Below are positions 1 to 8,078 of a stretch of DNA of 9,353 nt, piece by piece. The translations under genes were made by a program, and so were the position numbers. Positions within the stretch are counted from its first letter, which is position 1. The number at the start of each line of letters is the position of its first letter. Origin of the DNA: Pseudolabrys sp. (GTDB lineage: Bacteria > Pseudomonadota > Alphaproteobacteria > Rhizobiales > Xanthobacteraceae); contig JAHCKF010000114.1 of NCBI GenBank assembly GCA_026125925.1, positions 1-9,353 of the forward strand, written 5' to 3'. Below the pieces are notes generated by a model. The model saw only the letters and a list, made by a program, of their open reading frames with translations, had not been told where the DNA came from and ran no database searches.

Positions 1-1
1 G

Positions 2-301
2 CTGGTGGTCAGCGAAGACCGCGTCCTCAACCCGGAAGGCCTGCGCTTTGCCGACGAATTCGTGCGCCACAAGGTGCTCGACGCCATCGGCGATCTGGCG
101 CTGGCCGGTCTGCCGCTGATCGGCGCCTACAAGACCATCCGCGGCGGCCACAAGCTCAATAACGCCGTCCTGACGGCGCTCATGGCCAACACCGCTGCCT
201 GGCGGGTGGTCGAGGCGCCGGTGGAGCGGCCGCGCGCCCGTGGCCATGCCGAACTGGCGGTCGGCGTGCCGGCCGCGGCCTTTGGCCCGGACGTCTCCTG
301 A
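2..301 (+). CDS. lpxC: UDP-3-O-acyl-N-acetylglucosamine deacetylase, C-terminal part (5' end outside window)
   Basis: LpxC is the zinc hydrolase that removes the acetyl group from UDP-3-O-acyl-GlcNAc, the committed step of lipid A synthesis in the cytoplasm. Only the last 99 codons are present; the frame is open to the left edge, so the GTG at 5 is internal and not a start. Visible hallmarks are VLNPEGLRFADEFVRHKVLD, in which the His (68-70) and Asp (80-82) match the zinc ligands of the HKxxD motif, and GGHKLNN, whose His (149-151) matches the catalytic His near the C terminus of the family. The protein ends in an Ala/Pro-rich tail and TGA at 299-301. In related genomes lpxC follows ftsZ at the end of the dcw cluster, so division genes probably lie just upstream (inference). 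No clear intrinsic terminator follows. Confidence 0.95.
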   Translation: MVVSEDRVLNPEGLRFADEFVRHKVLDAIGDLALAGLPLIGAYKTIRGGHKLNNAVLTALMANTAAWRVVEAPVERPRARGHAELAVGVPAAAFGPDVS

Positions 302-518
302 GCCGGTCCTGGTCCGCTACCTGCCCGCGGCATTCTGGCGCCGCCTTATTCCCGGCCGATTGTCCCCCTAATCGCTTGGCCTGACCGCTGTTTTTGCATT
401 AGAACGCGGCGTTCGGGCGTGTCTTGGCGCCCGTTAACGATATTGGGTCAGGACGCCCGCAAACGGGCGGGTGAGGGTTAACATTGCGCCCATTGGCAGC
501 GTCCACGGAAAAGCCGGT
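302..518 (+). other. lpxC-bamD intergenic region: weak promoter-like sequence and GC-rich hairpins
   Basis: This 217-bp gap holds no gene. TTGGCC at 376-381 and TTAGAA at 399-404 are 17 bp apart and could be a poor sigma-70-type promoter, but the -10 match is weak. A perfect 13-nt palindrome (402-414, GAACGCGGCGTTC) follows directly. Next come two hairpins built from one hexamer and its complement, described as a separate entry. A purine-rich GGAAAAG at 507-513 is the likely ribosome binding site for bamD. The layout suggests that bamD has its own leader transcript, but nothing here proves a promoter. Confidence 0.4.
414..469 (+). promoter_or_regulatory. Tandem hairpins with interchangeable stems in the bamD leader
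   Basis: CGGGCG occurs at 414-419 and 464-469, and its complement CGCCCG at 428-433 and 454-459. Each local pair can form a 6-bp stem: 414-419 with 428-433 (8-nt loop), and 454-459 with 464-469 (CAAA loop). The alternative pairings 414-419 with 454-459 and 428-433 with 464-469 are also possible and exclude the local ones. This could be a switchable leader or a weak terminator. GC-rich DNA produces such stems by chance, and there is no U-tract. Confidence 0.3.
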
Positions 519-1391
519 ATGAGTCTGCGTTCAGCCCCCACAGCCCGGTCCGCTTTTGCCCGGCGCCTGACGCGCGGCGCGGCGCTGGTCATTCTGGCGG
601 TGAGCCTCGGCGCCTGCTCCAGCCTGAACATTTTCGGCAGCAAGGACGACACCCCGCCGGACGAGCCGGCCGACCGCCTCTACAATGAGGGCCTGTTCCT
701 TCTCAACAACAAGAAGGACATCAAGAAGGCGGTGGCGAAGTTCGAGGAAGTCGACCGCCAGCACCCCTATTCGGAATGGGCGCGCAAGTCGCTGCTGATG
801 TCGGCCTACGCCCAGTACGAGTCCGGCAATTACGACGAGTGCATCACCTCGGCGAAGCGCTACATCTCGCTGCATCCCGGCAGCCCGGACGCCGCTTACG
901 CCCAGTATCTGATCGCGGCCTCGTATTTCGATGAGATTCCGGACATCACCCGCGACCAGGACCGCACCGAAAAGGCGCTGGCTGCGCTCGACGAGGTGAT
1001 CCGCAAGTATCCGACCAGCGAATACGCCGTCAGCGCCAAGCAGAAGGTCGAGGTCGCCCGCGACCAGCTCGCCGGCAAGGAAATGCAAATCGGCCGCTAT
1101 TACCTGGACAAGAAGGACTACACCGGCGCCATCAACCGCTTCAAAGTGGTGGTGACGCAGTATCAGACCACACGCCAGGTCGAAGAAGCGCTGATGCGGC
1201 TGACAGAAGCCTACATGGCGCTCGGCATCACCCAGGAAGCCCAGACTGCCGCGGCCGTGCTCGGCCACAATTTCCCGGACAGCCCGTGGTACCAGCACGC
1301 TTATGCGCTGGTGAAGAGCGGCGGCCTGGAGCCCAACGAGAACAAGGGTTCCTGGATCAGCCGCGCCTTCAAGAAGGTCGGGCTGGGCTAG
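519..1391 (+). CDS. bamD: Outer membrane protein assembly lipoprotein BamD (ComL/YfiO)
   Basis: BamD is the essential lipoprotein partner of BamA in the complex that inserts beta-barrel proteins into the outer membrane. The product has 290 residues. Residues 1-33 form a lipoprotein signal: an Arg-rich start, the hydrophobic stretch ALVILAVSLGA and a lipobox LGAC with the acylated Cys at 33. Ser at +2 fits outer-membrane sorting. From about residue 48 to 270 there are TPR-type helices with family phrases such as LYNEGLFLLNNKKDIKKAVAK and HPYSEWARKSLLMSAYAQY. I chose ATG 519 over the GTG at 471 because GGAAAAG lies 5 nt upstream and the signal peptide then has a normal length. The E. coli protein is 245 residues; the extra length is mostly N-terminal and C-terminal. 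It is followed by a palindromic repeat and then recN. Confidence 0.93.
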   Translation: MSLRSAPTARSAFARRLTRGAALVILAVSLGACSSLNIFGSKDDTPPDEPADRLYNEGLFLLNNKKDIKKAVAKFEEVDRQHPYSEWARKSLLMSAYAQYESGNYDECITSAKRYISLHPGSPDAAYAQYLIAASYFDEIPDITRDQDRTEKALAALDEVIRKYPTSEYAVSAKQKVEVARDQLAGKEMQIGRYYLDKKDYTGAINRFKVVVTQYQTTRQVEEALMRLTEAYMALGITQEAQTAAAVLGHNFPDSPWYQHAYALVKSGGLEPNENKGSWISRAFKKVGLG

Positions 1392-1434
1392 TCCCCAGGG
1401 ACGTCCGCCCCGGCGCGCATGTAGACGTTCACAC

Positions 1435-1557
1435 CGTCATGGCCGGGCTTGTCCCGGCCATCTACGTCTTTAATTATGCAGAATCAGTAAGGCGTGGATG
1501 CCCGGGACATAAGGGCGCTTACGCCCGTCTTTCGACGGGCTATGCCCGGGCATGACG
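1435..1557. repeat. REP/BIME-like palindromic element in the bamD-recN gap
   Basis: The 188-bp gap between bamD and recN is largely filled by an imperfect palindrome bounded by CGTCATG (1435-1441) and CATGACG (1551-1557). The left arm is a hairpin with a perfect 9-bp stem, ATGGCCGGG (1439-1447) with CCCGGCCAT (1453-1461), and a 5-nt loop. It is followed by TCTACGTCTT, and this 36-nt arm matches one arm of the recN-ligA element at 35 of 36 positions. The right arm has the stem 1498-1506 with 1545-1553. Its loop region is expanded and contains a nested stem GCCCGTC (1523-1529) with GACGGGC (1534-1540), or alternatively GGGCG (1513-1517) with CGCCC (1522-1526). The element ends 22 bp before the recN start. 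I infer a dispersed, hairpin-forming intergenic repeat that could affect mRNA ends or stability. Confidence 0.8.
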
Positions 1558-1579
1558 ACGCCGGTGGACCAGTCCCGCC

Positions 1580-3250
1580 ATGCTCTCCCGTCTTTCGATC
1601 CGCGACATCGTCCTGATCGACAAGCTCGACATCGATTTCGCCGGCCACCTCGCGGTGCTCACCGGCGAGACCGGCGCCGGCAAGTCGATCCTGCTCGATT
1701 CTTTCGCGCTGGCTTTGGGCGGCCGCGGCGACCAGTCGCTGGTGCGTCAGGGCAGCGAGCAGGGGCAAGTCACCGCGGTGTTCGAGGTGGGGCCGAAACA
1801 TCCGGCCCGCGCCGTGCTGAAGGCCAACGATATCGCCAACGAGGACGCGCTGATCCTGCGTCGCGTCCAGCTCGCCGACGGCCGCACCCGTGCCTTCGTC
1901 AACGACCAGCCGGTCAGCGTCCAGGTGATGCGCCAACTCGGCGCCGCCTTGGTCGAGATCCACGGCCAGCACGACGATCGCGCTTTGGTCGATGCCGCGA
2001 CGCATCGCAGCCTGCTCGACGCCTTCGGCGGTCTCGACGACGAGGCGGCCGAGGTCGGCAACTTGTGGGAGGCGCGCCGCAGCGCGCAGGAGGCGCTGGA
2101 AACGCACCGCGCCGACATCGAACGCGCCCAGCGCGAGAGCGACTGGCTGCGCCACGCCGCCGCCGAGCTCGACAAGCTGGCGCCGCAGCCAGGCGAAGAA
2201 ACGCAGCTCGCCGAGCGCCGCACCTTGATGATGCAATCGGAAAAGGTGGCGCAGGATCTTCAGGAAGCGCTCGATGCGCTGGCCGGATCGAATTCGGCGG
2301 TGCCGGCCTTGTGGGCGGCGATGCGCCGCCTCGAGCGCCGCTCGCAGCAGGCGCCTTCGCTGGTCGAGCCGTCGGTGAAGTCGTTCGATGTCGCGCTCAA
2401 CGCGCTCGAAGAAACCCGCGGCCATCTCGAGGCTGCTTTGCGCGCCGCCGATTTCGATCCGGCCGAATTGGAGCGCAACGAGGAGCGGCTCTTTGCGCTG
2501 CGCGCCGCCGGGCGCAAATACAACGTGCCGGTCGATAATCTTGCAGCGCTGGCGGCGAAATATCGCGACGACATCGGCCTGATCGATGCCGGCGAAGCGA
2601 GACTCAAGGCTCTGGAGAAAGCCGCCGGCGCTGCCGCCGCCGCGTTCAGTGCGGCCGCCGAGGCGCTGTCCAAAGCGCGCGTTAAGGCCGCGGCCAAGCT
2701 CGACAAGGCGGTCAATGCCGAATTGCCGCCGCTCAAGCTCGAACGTGCGAAGTTCTCGACCCAGATCGATACCGACGCCAATGCCGCCGGCCCGAACGGC
2801 ATCGACCGCGTCGAGTTCTGGGTGCAGACCAATCCCGGCACCAAGCCGGGGCCGATGATGAAGATCGCCTCGGGCGGCGAACTGGCGCGCTTCCTTCTGG
2901 CACTCAAGGTCGTGCTGGCCGATCGCGGCTCGGCGCCCACTTTGGTGTTCGACGAGATCGACACCGGCGTCGGCGGCGCGGTGGCCGACGCCATCGGCAT
3001 GAGACTGGCGCGTCTCGGCAAGAATGTGCAGGTGCTGGCGGTGACGCATGCGCCGCAGGTGGCGGCGCGCGCGGCGCGGCATTACGTCATCTCCAAAGAC
3101 TTGGCCGACAAGGGCAAGCGGGTGGCCACGCGCGTCACCGAAGTGGCGGAGGACCACCGCCGCGAGGAAATCGCCCGCATGCTCGCGGGGGCGGAGATCA
3201 CCAACGAGGCCCGCGCGGCGGCGGAGCGGCTGATCAAGGCGGCGAGTTGA
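1580..3250 (+). CDS. recN: DNA repair protein RecN (SMC-like ATPase)
   Basis: RecN is a cytoplasmic SMC-like ATPase that acts with RecA in double-strand break repair. The 556-residue product is full length (E. coli RecN is 553). It opens MLSRLSIRDIVLIDKLDIDF, the family N terminus, with Walker A GETGAGKS at 29-36. A GQHD motif lies at 129-132. The middle (about 160-390) is Ala/Glu/Arg-rich and looks like the coiled-coil arms. The C-terminal half-site has the signature SGGEL at 431-435, Walker B TLVFDEID with the Asp-Glu pair at 458-459, and the switch His at 490 in VTHAPQVAA. No good Shine-Dalgarno sequence precedes ATG 1580; the start rests on the conserved N terminus. I see no alphaproteobacterial LexA box (GTTC-N7-GTTC) between bamD and this gene. 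The frame contains no interruption. Confidence 0.97.
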   Translation: MLSRLSIRDIVLIDKLDIDFAGHLAVLTGETGAGKSILLDSFALALGGRGDQSLVRQGSEQGQVTAVFEVGPKHPARAVLKANDIANEDALILRRVQLADGRTRAFVNDQPVSVQVMRQLGAALVEIHGQHDDRALVDAATHRSLLDAFGGLDDEAAEVGNLWEARRSAQEALETHRADIERAQRESDWLRHAAAELDKLAPQPGEETQLAERRTLMMQSEKVAQDLQEALDALAGSNSAVPALWAAMRRLERRSQQAPSLVEPSVKSFDVALNALEETRGHLEAALRAADFDPAELERNEERLFALRAAGRKYNVPVDNLAALAAKYRDDIGLIDAGEARLKALEKAAGAAAAAFSAAAEALSKARVKAAAKLDKAVNAELPPLKLERAKFSTQIDTDANAAGPNGIDRVEFWVQTNPGTKPGPMMKIASGGELARFLLALKVVLADRGSAPTLVFDEIDTGVGGAVADAIGMRLARLGKNVQVLAVTHAPQVAARAARHYVISKDLADKGKRVATRVTEVAEDHRREEIARMLAGAEITNEARAAAERLIKAAS

Positions 3251-3252
3251 TG

Positions 3253-3293
3253 TCATTCTGGGACGGCCCGAAGGGCCGGGCCTGGAATCCATA
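3253..3293. repeat. Solo palindromic half-unit directly after recN
   Basis: Two bases after the recN stop is a unit beginning GTCATTCTGGGA and ending TGGAATCCATA. Its core is a perfect 6-bp hairpin with a GAA loop: CGGCCC (3264-3269) with GGGCCG (3273-3278). It resembles the GTCATTCyGGGA...GGAATCCATA intergenic repeats I know from alphaproteobacterial genomes. It has no visible partner arm here and is of a different type from the CGTCATG-bounded palindrome that follows. It could act as the 3' hairpin of the recN mRNA; no U-tract follows. Confidence 0.6.
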
Positions 3294-3314
3294 CGCCGCA
3301 GAATCCCCTTACTT

Positions 3315-5560
<2,246 letters not shown>

Positions 5561-5671
5561 AGTCGTCCCCGCGAAGGCGGGGACCCATATCCACCGCGCT
5601 CGCGATCCGGATGACACGGTGGCTATGGATCCCGGGTCTCCTTCGCTATCGCTCAGTCGCCCGGGACGACT
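5561..5671. repeat. Palindromic element filling the ligA/pepP convergent gap
   Basis: The element is bounded by AGTCGTCCC (5561-5569) and its exact complement GGGACGACT (5663-5671). It contains three nested stems: GTCCCCGC (5565-5572) with GCGGGGAC (5577-5584) around a 4-nt loop; CCATATCCACCG (5585-5596) with CGGTGGCTATGG (5617-5628), with one mismatch; and TCCCGGG (5630-5636) with CCCGGGA (5660-5666). It begins at the first base after the ligA stop and its last two bases lie within the pepP stop codon (5670-5672). It therefore occupies the whole space between the two genes. It may serve as a two-way 3' end structure, but neither side has a U-tract, so intrinsic termination is not established. 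It belongs to a different subfamily from the CGTCATG elements. Confidence 0.8.
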
Positions 5672-7490
5672 AGATCGTCCTTGTCGCCTGCTCGAGCCAA
5701 GCCTGCGTCGCCGGATCGACCAGCGGCGACACCGCTTCGCGTACGCGCGCGTGGTAGTTGTTCAGCCAGTGCAGTTCCTGCGCCGTGAGCAGCCGGGGAT
5801 CGATGAGGCGGCGATCGATCGGTGCGAATGACAAGGTCTCGAACGCATTGAGCGGCTTTTCGGCGCCGTCGGGCGAGACGGCCGCGATCACCAGCACCAG
5901 GTTCTCGATGCGGATGCCATAGGCGCCGGTTTTGTAATAGCCCGGCTCGTTCGACAGGATCATGCCCTGCCTGAGCGGCGTGTGGCCGAGCTTGGAGATG
6001 CGCGCCGGGCCTTCATGCACCGACAGATACGAGCCGACGCCGTGGCCGGTGCCGTGATCGAAATCGAGGCCGGCGTGCCACAGCGCGATGCGCGCCAAAG
6101 GATCGAGCTGTGCGCCGGTGGTGCCCATCGGAAACACCGCCTCGGCAATGGCGATGTGGCCCTTGAGCACGCGGGTGAAACGGTCGCGCATCTCCTCGGT
6201 CGGCGCGCCGTTGATCACGGTGCGCGTGATGTCGGTGGTGCCGTCTTCATACTGCGCGCCGGAATCGATGAGGAACATCTCGTCCTTGCCGATGACGCTG
6301 TTGGTCGCCGAGGTGACGCGGTAATGCACGATGGCGCCGTTCGGTCCGGCGCCGGAAATCGACGGGAACGACACGTCCTTCAGGAGGCCGGTGTCGCGGC
6401 GGAAGGATTCCAGCGCCTTGACCGCCTCGATCTCTGTCAGCTTGCCGGATGGCATTTCGTGATCGAGCCAGCACAGGAAGCGCGTCATCGCCGCGGCGTC
6501 GCGCAAATGCGCGGCGCGGGTGCCGGCGATCTCGGCGTTGTTCTTCACCGCCTTCATCAGTGTAATCGGATCGGCGGTGCGCATCACCTTGCCGCCGCTC
6601 TCCGAAACGATGCGGGTCAGCGCATCGGCGGCGCTGGCCTGATCGAGCAGCACGGTCTTGTCCTTCGTGCCCGCGAGGTCGCGCGCCAGCGCGTCGGCCG
6701 GGCGCACATCGGCGAGTTCCTCGAGCGCATGGCGCACTTCGTTGGAGAGTTTGGCCGGATCGACGTAGAGGCGAGGGCGGCCGTCGCGCGGGATGGCGGC
6801 GAAGCCGAGTGCGAGCGGGGTGTGCGGGACGTCGGAGCCGCGGATGTTGAAGGTCCAGTCGACGTTCTGCGGATCCGACACGATCAACGTGTCGGCGCGC
6901 AGCTTGGCCAGTTCATCCTTGATGCGGACGAGCTTGTCGGCGGCGCTTTCGCCGGCGAGCGTCAGCGGCCGCAGGCTGACCGGCGCGGCGGGCGGCGCCG
7001 GGCGCTTGCTCCACAGCTTGTCGATCGGATTATCATCGACGGCGACCAGCGTGGCGCCGGCCTTGGCGCAAGCCTTGGCGAAGCGCTCGGCGCCGTCGCT
7101 GGTGTGCAGCCACGGATCGAAGCCGATCCTGTCGCCGGCCTTGATGTTGTTCTCGAGCCAGACCGCCGGCGGGTTGTCGACGAAATGCTCGATGGTGAAC
7201 ACCGCGGTGTCGGCCTGGGATCGGACCTGCACGGTGTAGCGACCGTCGACGAAAAGCGCGGCGCGGTCCGCGAGCACGATCGCGGCGCCGGCCGAGCCGG
7301 TGAAGCCGGTCAGCCAGGCGAGGCGCTCCTCGCTCGCCGGCAGGTATTCGTTCTGCTGGCGGTCGGCGCGCGGTACCAGGAAGCCGGTGAGGCCCCGGCG
7401 CACGAGTTCGGCGCGCAGCGCCGCCACCCGGCGGCCGCTCTCGGCCCCCTCGCTCAAATCATCAAAGGTCTGGAAACGGGCTTCGAACAT
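5670..7490 (-). CDS. pepP: Xaa-Pro aminopeptidase (aminopeptidase P, M24B family)
   Basis: Aminopeptidase P removes an N-terminal residue preceding proline from peptides in the cytoplasm, using a dinuclear metal site. The product has 606 residues, the long form related to eukaryotic cytosolic APP1 and well above the ~440 residues of E. coli PepP. Two creatinase-like N-terminal domains (about 1-310) precede the pita-bread catalytic domain. Expected metal ligands are all present with family spacing: Asp409 and Asp420 in LIDSGAQYEDGTTDITRT, His483 in GTGHGVGSYL, Glu515 in SNEPGYY and Glu529 in RIENLVLV. A C-terminal extension follows. The frame is open upstream to 7598, but ATG 7490 (MFEARFQTFDDL) is preferred because the upstream 36 residues are Arg/Ala-rich and unlike the family. 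The ribosome binding site is weak. It converges on ligA. Confidence 0.94.
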   Translation of the reverse strand: MFEARFQTFDDLSEGAESGRRVAALRAELVRRGLTGFLVPRADRQQNEYLPASEERLAWLTGFTGSAGAAIVLADRAALFVDGRYTVQVRSQADTAVFTIEHFVDNPPAVWLENNIKAGDRIGFDPWLHTSDGAERFAKACAKAGATLVAVDDNPIDKLWSKRPAPPAAPVSLRPLTLAGESAADKLVRIKDELAKLRADTLIVSDPQNVDWTFNIRGSDVPHTPLALGFAAIPRDGRPRLYVDPAKLSNEVRHALEELADVRPADALARDLAGTKDKTVLLDQASAADALTRIVSESGGKVMRTADPITLMKAVKNNAEIAGTRAAHLRDAAAMTRFLCWLDHEMPSGKLTEIEAVKALESFRRDTGLLKDVSFPSISGAGPNGAIVHYRVTSATNSVIGKDEMFLIDSGAQYEDGTTDITRTVINGAPTEEMRDRFTRVLKGHIAIAEAVFPMGTTGAQLDPLARIALWHAGLDFDHGTGHGVGSYLSVHEGPARISKLGHTPLRQGMILSNEPGYYKTGAYGIRIENLVLVIAAVSPDGAEKPLNAFETLSFAPIDRRLIDPRLLTAQELHWLNNYHARVREAVSPLVDPATQAWLEQATRTI

Positions 7491-7832
7491 GGCTGGCACT
7501 CTAACCGTCCTTCCCCTACCGGCAACGCGGGCCCGCCGCGCTGCCGTCGAAACATGCATAGCCGCCCCGGGCGCTTCCGTCGGCGACAAGTTTTGCAACG
7601 CCGGGGCGCGTCTTTGCGCAAGCTTGCTGCGTCTGGGGCCGCGCCGGACTCATATTTGTGCATTGCGTTAAAAATGGCGCGTCACTGCCTCAAAAGTTGA
7701 CGGATATTAAGAGCTTACCTACTGATTTTACAGGGCTTCTATGCAATGTCATGGGATGTTCGCAGGTGCAAGATAGCTTATGTTGCATTGCAACAGTGCG
7801 ATTCGACAGTGAATTGCCCGATGGAGAACGAC
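7491..7832. other. Divergent intergenic region between pepP and the small basic protein gene
   Basis: This 342-bp region has no supported gene. The left part (7491-7640) is GC-rich and must hold the pepP promoter. It has an 8-bp inverted repeat (7563-7570 with 7601-7608) and overlapping palindromes TTGCGCAA (7614-7621) and GCAAGCTTGC (7618-7627). From about 7645 to 7820 the base composition becomes markedly richer in A+T, typical of a promoter region for the rightward gene. TTGACG at 7697-7702 is a good -35-like hexamer, but the hexamer 17 bp downstream (TACTGA) is a poor -10. TATGTT at 7779-7784 is a better -10 but lacks a good -35. I cannot fix a transcription start. Confidence 0.5.
7781..7795. 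promoter_or_regulatory. Perfect 15-nt palindrome upstream of the small gene (candidate operator)
   Basis: TGTTGCA-T-TGCAACA is a perfect inverted repeat with 7-bp arms around one central base, 37 bp before the chosen start codon at 7833. It lies in the A+T-rich part of the intergenic region. Its core CATTGCA recurs as the complement TGCAATG at 7742-7748, and partly as TGCATTGC at 7659-7666. The symmetry and repetition suggest a dimeric regulator site; the regulator is unknown to me. Confidence 0.4.
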
Positions 7833-8039
7833 ATGGTTGCCCTGACTTACAGCGAAGCCCCCGCAGTTGCCCCGGCCAAAGCCTCTGCCAAGGTCGCCGC
7901 CAAGACTGCCCCGGCCGCCGACGTTGTGGCCCCGCGCAAAAGCTTTTTCGCCCGTTTCCTCGAGGCCATGATGGAAGCGCGGATGAAGCAGGCCCAGCGC
8001 GAAATCCGCCTGTACGGGCGCCCTCTCTCCGGCAAGTAA
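7833..8039 (+). CDS. Small basic protein of unknown function, 68 residues
   Basis: I do not recognise a named family. The start at 7833 is chosen because GGAG (7823-7826) lies 6 nt upstream; in-frame ATGs at 7821 and 7746 would add 4 or 29 residues, the longer one through the palindrome region. Residues 8-35 are an Ala/Pro/Lys-rich low-complexity segment (APAKASAKVAAK), probably disordered. Residues 36-61 (RKSFFARFLEAMMEARMKQAQREIRL) look like one amphipathic, Arg-rich helix, a style seen in small DUF1127-like proteins of rhizobia. There is no signal peptide, membrane segment or Cys pair in the 68-residue form. The gene is alone between divergent pepP and convergent prmA, with its own A+T-rich upstream region, so it is probably monocistronic. 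Lys-rich Ala/Pro tails can contact nucleic acid, but that is only a suggestion. Confidence 0.72.
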   Translation: MVALTYSEAPAVAPAKASAKVAAKTAPAADVVAPRKSFFARFLEAMMEARMKQAQREIRLYGRPLSGK

Positions 8040-8046
8040 TCCGGAG
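8027..8046 (+). terminator. Hairpin around the stop codon of the small gene
   Basis: CTCCGG (8027-8032) pairs with CCGGAG (8041-8046) around the 8-nt loop CAAGTAAT, which contains the TAA stop codon (8037-8039). The 6-bp stem could mark the 3' end of the small mRNA. It lacks a U-tract, so termination is uncertain. Confidence 0.3.
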
Positions 8047-8057
8047 CCGGTTCTCGC

Positions 8058-8078
8058 GCGCGGCCCTAGCGGCCGCGC
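8058..8078. terminator. Perfect 8-bp hairpin spanning the prmA stop codon
   Basis: GCGCGGCC (8058-8065) pairs with GGCCGCGC (8071-8078) around CTAGC, and the loop contains the prmA stop codon (complement of 8066-8068). It lies in the short gap between the convergent small gene and prmA and can form on either transcript. It may block read-through both ways; no U-tract follows on either strand. Confidence 0.4.

Noticed and set aside
434..482. Two TTAAC sequences upstream of bamD as possible CtrA half-sites
   Set aside because: They are 44 bp apart instead of forming TTAA-N7-TTAA, and neither matches the extended half-site.
1338..1349. GAAC-N4-GTTC resembling a Gram-positive LexA box
   Set aside because: It lies inside the bamD coding sequence (Asn-Lys-Gly codons) and is the wrong consensus for an alphaproteobacterium.
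1484..3292. 602-codon open frame antisense to recN
   Set aside because: Shadow of recN; it also runs through the intergenic repeat, and its translation shows no recognisable domain.
7491..7598. 36-residue N-terminal extension of pepP
   Set aside because: Arg/Ala-rich sequence unlike the family; the conserved N terminus begins at the ATG at 7490.
5982..7700. 572-codon open frame antisense to pepP, reaching into the divergent promoter region
   Set aside because: Shadow of the conserved aminopeptidase P gene; no ribosome binding site or family motif.
7697..7710. TTGAC-N4-ATTAA resembling an FNR/FixK anaerobox
   Set aside because: The right half-site has T in place of the critical C, and no -10 fits at the spacing expected of an activator. 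The same bases double as a -35-like hexamer.
7746..7832. 29-residue N-terminal extension of the small protein from ATG 7746
   Set aside because: No ribosome binding site precedes it, it runs through the perfect palindrome, and a strong GGAG sits before ATG 7833.
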